Assembly (NCBI GenBank): GCA_013396995.1
Contig: VWZP01002668.1
Coordinates: 56,440-120,439, forward strand
From: Dicaeum eximium
Lineage: Eukaryota; Chordata; Aves; Passeriformes; Dicaeidae
DNA length: 64,000 nucleotides
Direction: 5' to 3'
Part shown: positions 25,369 to 34,490 of the stretch, piece by piece
How the letters are laid out: each line of letters opens with the position of its first letter
Numbering within the stretch: position 1 is the stretch's first letter
Notes under the pieces: generated by a model
What the model was told of the DNA's origin: nothing
What the model saw: only the letters and a program-made list of their open reading frames with translations
The model's database searches: none
Made by a program: the position numbers and the translations under genes

Positions 25369-27057
25369 ACAAACTGTTTTCAGTAGCTTTCTTCAGCTCT
25401 TGGTTTTTTGGGGTTGGGGTTTATTTGTTGGTTTAGTTCTAATGGAAGTCTGTCCCTGTGTTATTTGGGGAGTTCCTGAGTTTTTCCTTAAGGATCCTGG
25501 GGTAGAAGGATAAGGAGCTGTTGATGACAGCACTGCCCAAGAAAGCTTCAGGCTGTTACAGAGGATAGAAAATCTTGAAGTGAGACAAACTTACAGGACC
25601 TTGATAGGAAAAATACCCATATGAAAACTAATAAAAAATAGGCAGGGCTAAGATTTTCCATCCTTCCCAATGAAAGAGCAGAGAAAATGGGACTTTCTGT
25701 TCTGAACTGTCGGTGTCCTGGTACAGGTGGTGGCAAGGCAGAGCCTCTGACTTCTGCAGTTGTGTTTGGGCTCCTGGGGACATTCCTGCCATGGCCTGGC
25801 ATGAAGTGCTGAGGAGCAGGGGCCCTTCTGGACCAGGACTTGGCAGGTACAGTGGGGAAACAGAAATGAAGAAATCAATTTTGGGGCATCCTCGTGTTCC
25901 TGACTGTAGGTAGGTCTCCACTGTGGAGCTCAGCCCCTGCCACGGTCCTGAAGCTGGAAAACCTGAATTCTTCATGCAGCCTAGGAAAATATTTCCAGTT
26001 CCAACTGAGTCAGGAATCTTTTACATCAACCTGCAGGTCAGGGATACAGGGATACCTCAAACTCAAAATACTTCTTGGGTTTAATTCATTTATTTTTCCC
26101 TTCTGTAAACTTCCAACTTTTCATGGGGTTGGTTTATCTGAACTGTAAATTCAGGTGGCATTGTAAGGCTCAAAGTGAATGTTGTCCAGCATTGTGTTGC
26201 TGTTTCCTCAGTCAGTTCTAGCCACAAATGCCCTGCAGGGCTTCTCTAGGGGGATTTTGGAGAAATCTTGGCTGAGTAGTGGCAGAAAGAGATTTGCAGA
26301 TGCTAAGGAGGGGAGAGGGAGAGACCGGAGGGGCGCTGAACATCTCCATCCAGGACCAGGGTGGAGGCTGGTTGGCACAGAACAGTTCCTTCTCACCAGT
26401 TCAGACTCACCTCAGTCTCTGGTTCTCCTTGAAGCCAAACCACTCTTGAAGCCCAGGCTGCTGTGCAGTTTCCCCATCCCCAAAGGCGCCTCGGGAAGCC
26501 AAGGGCAGGGGGGCAGGGAAGGGAAGGCACCTCTTCAGCAGTGAGGAGCCAGCAGGAGCTGGAACCTTGCCAAGCTGGAACTGCCTGAGGTGGGACCACG
26601 TTGGGCTGCACCAGGACTGGGTGACTTGGCAGCAAGTTCCTTGCCCGTAATTGCTGACACTCACAGCTGAACTCTGGTGTGAGAAAGGCAAGCACGCAGC
26701 TCCTCACGTGCAGGGCTGAAATTAGCTTTCTATTATGATTGTTCTTATAAGGAAAAGATCAGCAATCCAGGAAAGGGAATGTCAGCTGGATGCTTCACAC
26801 TTCCTGGTGGGGGGTTTTCTGTGGGAGGTGATGGGGCAGATCATGTGTATGGTGGGAACCTCAGATCGCTGTGACGTAGGAAAGGCACAAGATGAGGTTG
26901 CAAAACATTTTCTTCCAGCAGAGAGAAAAACGGGTTCCCCTCTTTCTGAGTGAGAAAAGAGAGGAAGGAGAGCTTGGACTTTGCTTATCCTGCATGTGTT
27001 GTCTTTGTTTTAGGGACTGATTTGTCTTATTTAAGGATTAAATACCCTGAGATTAAC

Positions 27058-27188
27058 TCCGGTGCTTGAGCCCAGTGCTAACAATGCCAAGGTCTCAGGT
27101 TCAATCCCTGCATGGGCCACTCACTTCAGAGCTGATTCCATGATCCTGCTGGGTCCTTCCCCCTCAGACTGGTCTGAGATTCTGTGAC
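27058..27188 (+). mobile_element. tRNA-Ile-headed SINE with CR1 tail (TguSINE1-like)
   Basis: 27061-27120 resembles the 3' two thirds of a tRNA-Ile gene: GGTGCT, CTAACAATGCCAAGGTC around the anticodon arm, a box-B-like GGTTCAATCCC and a final GGGCCA. It is followed directly by a CR1 3' tail (27137-27188) ending in a GATTCTGTGA-like word. A tRNA head fused to a CR1 tail is the structure of the passerine SINE family first seen in zebra finch. The 5' part of the head (box A) is degraded, so this is an old insertion. Confidence 0.65.
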
Positions 27189-29507
27189 TAAAATGGGAAT
27201 TCCTCTCCTGGTGCCAACTCTGATTTTCCTTTCAGAGGCACTGTCAGATAATCTGCTCCTCAGGTTATTTTTGCAAGAGGAATGGAACTGCTGCTGTAAC
27301 TCACCCTCACCCATTCATCTTTTCCCATGTGGCTCTTGGAGGGCTCTCAAAACTCTTCTTGGAGAAGGTTCTTCCTTCTGCCTGTGCAGCCCATGAATCA
27401 TTCTTCTCTTTGCTTGTGCCTCCTGCAACTCCTCTGCCAACAAAACTGCCCCATTTTTGCCATTTTTCGGTGCTACCATTTCCCTGACTCCTGTTCTGGG
27501 ACACAGAGGTCATTCATGTTCTCCTGATGCTGTTCCTGACGTTCTCTGTAGGAACTGGAGTTTCCCTGTTACACATTAACTGCCAGCCATGGCAGATAGG
27601 AAATGCTGATATCTGATGACTTATAACAATAAAGATATCCAGAAATAACCTTCCTCTCTCAATGTTATTACCAAGCCATGAGACACACACATGGTGGGGA
27701 TACACTCAGCACCTGAGGAAAAGCCGAGACACCTGTGAGGAAGCAAAGGGTGGGAGGTAGGAGCCAATTGACACATGGGAGTGTTTATTCTGAAGCTTTT
27801 CTTGAAGTATTAGAAAGTATCCCAACATATTCGCCCCAGGTTGTTCCAGCAGCACCAGTGTTCACTACTTGGGCACTGGTTGAGGCATTTAGTGCAGATG
27901 GAGGTAGAATTTTAAGGTAGAAGCCTTAAAATCTGAGGCTGTGCCCGTTTTGGTGAACTCTGTAAATTCGGAAATGGGGAAGAGCAAGGCAGAAGTGCAG
28001 CCCCAGCGTTAGCAGAAGCTGGCTCATGCAGCCAGTCATCCTTCCCTGGGATGGGGAGACAGAGGGTGATGATCTGGTGGGCGGCCGTGGGGCAAGGAGG
28101 GGAGGGGAGCACAGCTGAGGTGTCATAAATAGTCACCCATGGGTGCTGCCTCTGGGACAGGGCTCATCCCAGGGGTGGACGCTGCTGCTCTGCGTGGCAT
28201 CACTCCAGGTAGGCTGGGAAGTGGGGGGAAGTTCCCTGGGCTTTGCTGGAATCTCTGTGCTTCTGGTCATGGAGATGTTCTGGCAGAAGGGAGTCCTGGG
28301 GCACACAGGACCCTCTGCACTTTGGCTTTGCCTCCCCTGCACAGGGATCTGCCCAGGGGGATGTTTGGAAGGAACAGCGCACCATGGGAGCTTCCCAGGG
28401 GAAAGAGACTCCTGCCATCCCCAGGGAGAGGGCAGGGGTGGAGGGCAAGGAGAGTCCTTGGAGAGATGGAGGGGAGATGAGCAGAAAGGCTCTGCTGGTG
28501 AGAGTTCAGTCTGTGATCTCAGAGGAGCAGGAGCTGTTCCAGAAGGTGGTGGGGAGGTGGGACTCAGCAGAGGGAGGAAACAACCAACACAACCCCTGGG
28601 CTGCAGCAGGACCTCACTGGGGGTGTGAGGCCCTAAATTCCCTATAACCAAGGCAGGGAGAATGGAAATCAAGAGAGGTGGAATTCTAGGATGGGTGGAG
28701 CTGACGGTCCCCCTCAGGTGTCCTGGCTCACGTGTCTCCACACAGGTCTCCCAGCCCTGCTCCTCCATGCTCAGCCCTCCCCAGTGCCCTGCTGGGACTC
28801 GTGTGGGTGGTGTCCCCCCGCCCCTGGGGCTGTGCCAGGGCTGGCTGGGCTGCCCTGGCCACCCCTCCCTGGCACTGAGGCCCTGCACCAGGGGGCTGAG
28901 GCAGCTCTTCCCACAGGAACAGCCACGGGCTGCCACAGCCACTTCTGCTTTGCAAAGCCAGAGAGAGCAAGAAACAGCTTGACCTGGGGAACTTGTGCAG
29001 AATGAGTTGCAATCTAGCAGGAAAGGGTAAAATGCATAAGCCCAGCTTCAAGTCAAAAGAACTCAGGGTAGAAAACAGCTGGGAGCCAGGACAACAGCAA
29101 ACCTTGCTATTTTCAGCAGTCCCTGAGTGACCAAAGGACATCCTGTACAAGACAAGGGTCTGGTAGGTGCAGAAGAGAGGCAATTTTGGACAAGGTATCA
29201 CCTGGAGATGGGCAGGTGCTTCCTAGATAAAACCATAACATAATAAGATGCCAGTGGAACTGGAGGATAGGCAATAATGTTTTCTTAATTAAATTTAATT
29301 GGTTTCAGCACACTCAGACCAATGGTAGGACTAGTGTGTGACAGGGATGGAGCTGCTGTTGGATTTGATTGGAGACTGATGGGTTTCACAAGCCCCTGTA
29401 CAAGGATTTTGTCTCTTTCCTGGCTCCCTCCTGCTCGTTGCAAACACTGAAAGCCAAACTGAGCTGTGATGGGTGGTTGGCTCCCTGCAGTAACATTTTC
29501 ACAAAAC

Positions 29508-29600
29508 CTCAGACTGATTTTGGTTGGACCTTAAAGACCATCTTCCCCTGCCGTGAGCTGGGACACATTTTGGAAGAGCCAACCCTGCGGTCACACAGGG
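29508..29600 (-). mobile_element. Possible divergent CR1 remnant
   Basis: TTTTGGTTGGACCTTAAAGACCATC is the inverted CR1 3' end. The rest is too decayed to bound well. Confidence 0.45.
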
Positions 29601-29661
29601 GTTTGGTGTGGGAACACCATTGCCCATTTGGCATGGAAGTATCAGAATTTCCATTGGAAAT

Positions 29662-29699
29662 TGCCCTCAAGTAGGGGCAGTGCCCTCAAGTAGGGGCAG
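29662..29699 (+). repeat. 19-base tandem duplication upstream of TM4SF19
   Basis: The unit TGCCCTCAAGTAGGGGCAG occurs twice head to tail, exactly, about 115 bases before the TM4SF19 start codon. Confidence 0.8.
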
Positions 29700-29814
29700 C
29701 AGGGTGGGCTGGCACCCAAAATTACAACCCAGCAATGGGTTGTGACTGCTCCCATCCACCCAGACGCAGCCCTTTGCTCTCCTCCTCTTCCTCCCCGTTC
29801 CCACGCAGGCCAGG

Positions 29815-29991
29815 ATGTGCGTGGGGAAGTGCAGCCGGATCGTGGGTCCCTGCCTGCTGGTGCTGGGCACGCTCTCCATGGCTGCCAGCATCCTCCTGCT
29901 CTTCCCTGGTGGAGCATCCAAGTACCTGCTGGAGGGACACATCAGCAGCCACGCCAAGGCTGTGCCGGGGCTCTGGGGAGGCGGCATCGCC
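29815..29991 (+). CDS. TM4SF19: TM4SF19 coding exon 1 (TM1 and part of TM2)
   Basis: Residues 1-59, starting MCVGKCSRIVGPCLLVLG. The donor is GTGAGT. The ATG follows a likely splice acceptor at 29805-29808 by six bases. Confidence 0.9.
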
Positions 29992-31324
29992 GTGAGTACC
30001 GCGGTCCTTCCTCCCGCCTCGGGAGCAGGCTCAGAGGGATGGAGCAGGGCAGGTGGCTCCCCTTTGTCCCCCAGCTGTGTTTTTGTCCCTGCAGGTGCTG
30101 CTGGCAGCGAGCCACGTCACGGCGCTGGGGTGGCAGCGCTCCGGCTGCGGCAGCCGGCACGGCGTAAGCCCGGGCTGGGACCCGAACCAGGGCGGTGCGG
30201 GCGGGATGTGACCCTGTGCCACCTCCTCCATGGGCCCCTGTGCCACCTCCTCCATGGGCCCCTGTGCCACCTCCTCCATGGCCCTGCGGTGGCACGTGGC
30301 GGGGATCCTCCTCTCCCATGGCCCCGTGGCGGATTGTGACGGGTCCCCCCTCTCCTGCACTGGGTCACAGGCCCCTTTCTCACGGTGAATGTCACCTGTC
30401 CCCCAGCGGGTCCTGCTGCTGAGGCAGGGTGCTGCTCTGCAGTGGCCCTGTGATGGGCCATGGCAGGGTGTCACCTCGCCGGGGGGCTCCAGGTCACCGC
30501 CTCTCCCCGCTCCCTGCCCACTGCTGCCATCGCAGTGATGGCTCCATCCTCAGCCACAGCTGGGGAGGGAGGGCAGTTTTCTCCCCTTCCAAACCCTGCT
30601 GACAAACTGCAGCCGCGTTTTGGATCCCCCCTGACTCTGTGTCCCCCTCGGGTGCTCCTTGCAGGCGTTCATCTCCGTGGTGCTCTCCAAGCTGGCGCTC
30701 CTGGGCGCTGCCGCCTGCTTCGTGCTCTCGGGGGTGGGGCTGACCAACGGGCCCCTCTGCTTCTACAACACCTCCGAGCTCGGCCTCGGCCTCGGCCTCG
30801 GCCTCTGGGGCTACCCCTTCCTGAATGCCATCGACCAGGGGCCTGATGCCAGGTGAGGGCTGAGTCACCCTGAGGCGCTGCCCCATCCATTTGTTGCTAA
30901 TTAAGTGGATTAATTAAGGTGGTGCGGTGGGTGGGTGCTTGCTGGTGGTGGTTGATGCAGGACCCTGGTAGCTCAGGGAATTCTCACCTTCCATGGATTT
31001 CTATGTGGTGCTTTCCATCTTCATCCTCCTGATGAGGGATGATGGGATGTCTGGGGGATGCTGCACGGCAGAAAGCGATGGGATTCTGGAGCTGCTGCAG
31101 GCAGCATCCTGCACCTCCTCCCCTTCCTGTCCCACAGGGCTCAGAATTACCTGTACAACGGGAGAACCTGGAGCATCTGCCTGGAGCCCGAGGGCATCGT
31201 GACCTGGCACGTGGTGCTGTTCTCCCTCCTGCTGCTCATCAGCGTGGCCGAGATGGTGCTGGCCTTGCTCCAGATCCTCAATGGCTGCCTGGGCTGCCTC
31301 TGTGGCTCCTGCGAGGGGAAGTAG
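29815..31324 (+). CDS. TM4SF19: TM4SF19, transmembrane 4 L six family member 19
   Basis: Four-pass membrane protein of the L6/TM4SF family. Exons: 29815-29991, 30095-30163, 30665-30852 and 31138-31324 (TAG at 31322-31324), all GT..AG, giving 206 residues against about 209 in human. Predicted membrane segments are near residues 9-31, 50-75, 86-110 and 166-190. Family marks are the MCxGKCxR start, GLWGGG before TM2, NGPLCFYN after TM3, the large loop containing NYLYNGRTWSICLEP, and the Cys-rich tail LGCLCGSCEGK. A glycosylation sequon is at Asn117. The loop carries an odd (Leu-Gly) repeat. TM4SF1 would be the alternative, but GLWGGG and the NYLY..WS.CLEP loop favour TM4SF19, as does UBXN7 next door. 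A pyrimidine-rich acceptor ends at 29808, so a 5' non-coding exon is likely upstream. Confidence 0.9.
30095..30163 (+). CDS. TM4SF19: TM4SF19 coding exon 2
   Basis: Residues 60-82, VLLAASHVTALGWQRSGCG plus SRHG, the rest of TM2 and a short cytoplasmic turn. The acceptor is tgcag and the donor GTAAGC. The exon has only 69 bases. Confidence 0.87.
30213..30283 (+). repeat. 24-base minisatellite in TM4SF19 intron 2
   Basis: Unit CCTGTGCCACCTCCTCCATGGGCC is repeated almost exactly three times head to tail; the third copy lacks one G near its end. It lies wholly within intron 2. Confidence 0.85.
30665..30852 (+). CDS. TM4SF19: TM4SF19 coding exon 3 (TM3 and large loop)
   Basis: Residues 83-145. 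TM3 is followed by LTNGPLCFYNTSELG and a (Leu-Gly) repeat, then WGYPFLNAID. The acceptor is tgcag and the donor GTGAGG after AG of an Arg codon. Confidence 0.9.
30779..30802 (+). repeat. (CTCGGC)4 coding hexamer repeat in TM4SF19
   Basis: Four perfect CTCGGC units, in frame, encode Leu-Gly four times in the large extracellular loop. A fifth unit is partly conserved as CTCTGG. Confidence 0.9.
31138..31324 (+). CDS. TM4SF19: TM4SF19 coding exon 4 (loop end, TM4, stop)
   Basis: Residues 145-206. It starts AQNYLYNGRTWSICLEPEG, passes through TM4 and ends CLCGSCEGK, TAG. The acceptor is ccacag. Confidence 0.92.
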
Positions 31325-33450
31325 GGCCCGGTGGCGGTGCCAGGAGGCTGCTGCTCAGAGGTGTCACCTCAGGTGTCACTTGGCTGCTGGCACAAGCTGG
31401 AGCTGTGACACCAGCCGGGTGCAAGAGCCCCGCGTGAGACAGACAGAGCCCCCGTGGGGGACGGGCACCCCAGGGCTTGGGGCAGCTCGTGGGGCTGATG
31501 TGCCAAGGGCTGCTCCTGTGCAGATCCCCTGGCCCGGGCCATGTCCCTTCTCTTGGGGCTGGTGGCCATTTGGGGTTGGAAGCTGGCCCGGTGAGGGATG
31601 GAGGTGAGGACCCGGCTTCCAACATCCCGGCATGAGCCCACAGCTGCCTCGGCCACTCCTCCTGACGCTGAAAGGAGACAGAGAACCAAATTTCTAACAC
31701 AGTTTGGAGCATTAGAAAAGAGACATTCCTTGTCACAGAGCGGGGCCCAGGCAGGAATTCTCCTCTAACCAAAGGTGTGCTGTGAAGTTCACAGCAGGGG
31801 CTTTGCTCCAGCCTGATCAGACACATTCATTGCAAGGGACTTCCTAGGGAATACATAAACATCACTTTCCCTAGAACCAATTTACATGCCTCCACCCCTT
31901 CCTGGAAGTCCTTTTGTGGTCCTAGAGGGTCCACAGGGGTTGTACTCACTGCGTGCCCCAGTACTGTGACCTTGCCCTGAGCTTCTCTCAGGGCACAAGC
32001 TGCTGTTTCTTAACATAACTTTGCCACAAAAGTCACTATGTTCCTCACTGCCTGTTTCTCCACTGGTTCCAGCTGTGTTTAGCATCCTGTGTGCCTACTT
32101 TTACAACCTTTTATCTCACTTGCTAGTTAGTCTTTAAGTTCTATTTTGCAACTTCAAGGGAATTGCAAATTTCTATTCCCCATGGTATCTGTCACTTATC
32201 AGCCTCCACCCACCCCGGTGGAAAATGAGACATGCTGGTGTCACAGACTGAAGAGCTGGACCCTTTTGTTAATCAGTGCATTTTTAGGGCAGTTCAGCTG
32301 GTGTTTGTCACCTGCACAGGGCAGGACAGGTGAAGGAGACCGAGGAGCTGAGCTGGGGCACTCGGATGGAGTCGTGCTGGGGGAGGCAGAGCTGGAATTG
32401 AGGTGTAGCCCCCCCAAAGTTCACCCACACACAAGTGTCAGGAGCAGCTGCTGCTCATTCCCAGGAGCAGGACCCCCCTCCTGTGCTCAACCCCCTCCCC
32501 ACAACCTTTGCAGGACCCAGCATGGGCCTGAGCCTGCCTGTGCTGGGAGGGGGTTTGGCCCCAGACTGACAAGGGTCAGAGGAGAGCAGTGATGGCCATG
32601 GCAAATTAAAAAAACAAATCCCAGGCCAGACAAAACATTACCTGGGCCATTGGGGTGGTTGAACCCAAGCTGGCACCTGAGCACCACCCAGGCACTCACC
32701 CCCATGCCGTGGGAGGGGGAGAGAATCTGAGGGGTAAAAGGGAAACATCTCCTGGCTTGACATAAAAACAATTTAATAATTGAAATAATAATGATAAATT
32801 GTAATGAAAAGGAAAATAACAAAGAGAGAGAACTAAAAGCCCAGACAGACAAGTCATGCAATACAAACATTTCTTCATCATCAGCCCAAATATAAAACCC
32901 AGCCCCATCCCAGCTACGACAAAGGAATGAAACTCAACCCCAGCCCAAACCCTCACAGCGACTTCAGACAGACCATTGAGAAAAAGTCTTTGCTTGAAAA
33001 ATAAAGAATTTAACATTATATACCGTATTTATATAGCATAACTATTTATAACAAGGGTAGGAAAGCCCTCAGAGCAGGGTGGTGGTAGCAGGTGTGGCAC
33101 AGCTGGAGCACCACATCCCCCTGAGCCAGCACCTGGCACACAGCGATGGCACAGGGTACCCCTGCACTGCTGCTGTTGTCCCCCAATTCCCAGTCCCAAT
33201 TCCCAATGTCCCACCTGTTTCCAGAGGTGGCTCTTGCTTGGAGAGGAGCCTGGGGCTGGGCTGGGGGCAAAAGCCTCCCCACCCAGAACAGCATTTAAAA
33301 AATAGCCATAAAAATGAGATAAACCCAAGTGTGGGGACAATGACACTCCTCTGTGCGATGTGGCCATGCTGGATGGTGGCAGGACCCAGCCCATGGGTTG
33401 ATGCTCCAGGATCCAGCACTGGGGTGGTAGGGGAGCTGCTTTGGCGGGCT
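31325..33450. other. TM4SF19-NEU4 tail-to-tail interval
   Basis: The two genes converge here, so both 3'UTRs must lie in this 2.1 kb. No coding exon is recognised. AATAAA on the + strand occurs at 33000-33005; no clean - strand signal for NEU4 was found. 32690-32965 looks like a degraded retroviral LTR. Confidence 0.55.
32690..32965 (+). mobile_element. Possible degraded avian ERV LTR fragment
   Basis: The CCCCCATGCCGTGGGAGGGG opening, an A/T-rich stretch with repeated AATAAT words, and an end like CCAGCCCCATCCCAGCTACG then AACTCAACCCCAGCC resemble avian ERV LTR sequences from memory. No flanking duplication or partner LTR was found. This is a tentative call. Confidence 0.35.
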
Positions 33451-34490
33451 CTAGGAGAGGAGGCAGCTCCTTGGCCTCCTCTTCCTCGTGCGGCGGCGCC
33501 GGGGAGCAGCGGCCGTCAGGGGGATGTTCTGGAGCACGTCGTGCAGCGTGAACATGCTGAAGGAGATCTGCTCGTAGGGAGACCTCGTCCCGTTCTCATA
33601 GAGGCAGGCGAAGGCGATGGCCGTGCCGCCGGCCACCGGCGCGTCCCTGTAGGGCAGCTCCATGTAAGCCAGGTCCGAGTACGCGCTCGGGCCCTCGTAG
33701 ATGACCCAGGGCTCTGTCCAGCTCTCCGCGTCCCTGGGGAAGGTGCTCAGGTGAACCCCCATGTTCACCCGCGACATGGAGCTGGTCGGGTGGGAGTAGA
33801 GGATCCATGTTGGTGCTTGGAAGAAGGGAGTGGGTTGGGTGTTGCTGGGTGTTGCTGCAGAGTTCCCCTGGGCCAAGGTGACACTGTGGGCATCATCGTG
33901 ATGCGCTGGGCTAGGACAATCCTCATTGGGCTCATCTGGCTCGTGGTGGTTGCCGGTGGGCAGCTCAGCACCTTCTGCCTGTCGGCTGGGCAGGTGCCCA
34001 AACCCCCGGAGCGCCCCGGGAAGCAGCGGGCAAGCTGAGCCCCGGAGGGACATCCCAGTGTCCCGGGAGGAGGTGGGGACATACACGAATGGTGCGGGGA
34101 AGCCAATGATGCTGCCGTGACAGCCGTGGGGGGGCTCCACCAGCCGCTGGACCAGCTGCCCCCCGTGGAAGACGGCCCCGTCATCCGTGCTGAGCGCCTG
34201 GACCCTGAAGCCCAAGGGGCTGCGGGCGTTGCAGTAAAGGACATTGGATCCATCCTCCTCATCCACGGAGACCAGCTGGCACTCGCCCGTCTGCAGGTTG
34301 GGGATGAACTCCCCGAAGCGCCAGCCGCGGCCATGGTCGTCGCTGTAGAAGGCGAAGGAGTGCGGGGTGGTCTTGCAGAGCTGCCCAAAGCACTCCTTGC
34401 AGTCGATGTGGTAGCTGTAGGCAGGCACCAGCAGCCGGCCAGAACGCAGCTGGATCCCGTGCCCAGGGCCCAGCGCGAACGTCGCCCAGT
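33451..34490 (-). CDS. NEU4: NEU4 coding exon 3 (catalytic beta-propeller and tail)
   Basis: Residues 153-498. It carries a second Asp box (SDDHGRGW), a third degenerate one (STDDGAVF), the NEU4-type insert, SWTEPWVIYEGPSAYSDL and the basic C-terminus. The acceptor is ccccag. The opposite strand is open over much of this exon because of its high GC content. Confidence 0.93.

Larger units (their letters stand above)
20727..25390 (+). other. UBXN7: Probable UBXN7 3'UTR
   Basis: No further coding exon is visible. Two AATAAA signals stand out: 20980-20985, about 250 bases after the stop, and 25363-25368, in an AT-rich tail with repeated TATAAATATATG-like words. Mammalian UBXN7 has a very long 3'UTR, so I infer that the distal signal ends the main transcript (about 4.6 kb of UTR) and that the proximal one may give a short form. 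CR1 fragments, frequent in the introns, are not obvious here, which fits a transcribed, constrained UTR. RNA data would settle the end. Confidence 0.6.
25391..29814. other. Intergenic region between UBXN7 and TM4SF19
   Basis: About 4.4 kb without a gene I can support. It holds the SINE at 27058-27188, a weak CR1 piece near 29508-29600 and a 19-base tandem duplication at 29662-29699. GC content rises from about 28.1 to 29.0 kb and produces long open frames on both strands, but none resembles a known protein. In human, DYNLT2B (TCTEX1D2) neighbours TM4SF19; I could not find it here. Confidence 0.6.

Noticed and set aside
27061..27120. A tRNA-Ile gene
   Set aside because: The 5' third including box A is missing and a CR1 tail follows directly, so it is a SINE head, not a working tRNA.
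28133..28942. 269-residue open frame on the - strand in the UBXN7-TM4SF19 gap
   Set aside because: Low-complexity Pro/Ser/Gly composition in a GC-rich patch, overlapped by open frames on the other strand, with no family motif or splice context.
29992..30339. TM4SF19 reading on through intron 1
   Set aside because: The frame continues by chance; a GTGAGT donor at 29992 and a homologous exon 2 at 30095 show the splice.
33079..34038. 319-residue open frame on the + strand
   Set aside because: It is antisense to NEU4 exon 3, whose high GC content removes stops. No known protein is encoded and the - strand frame is a clear sialidase.
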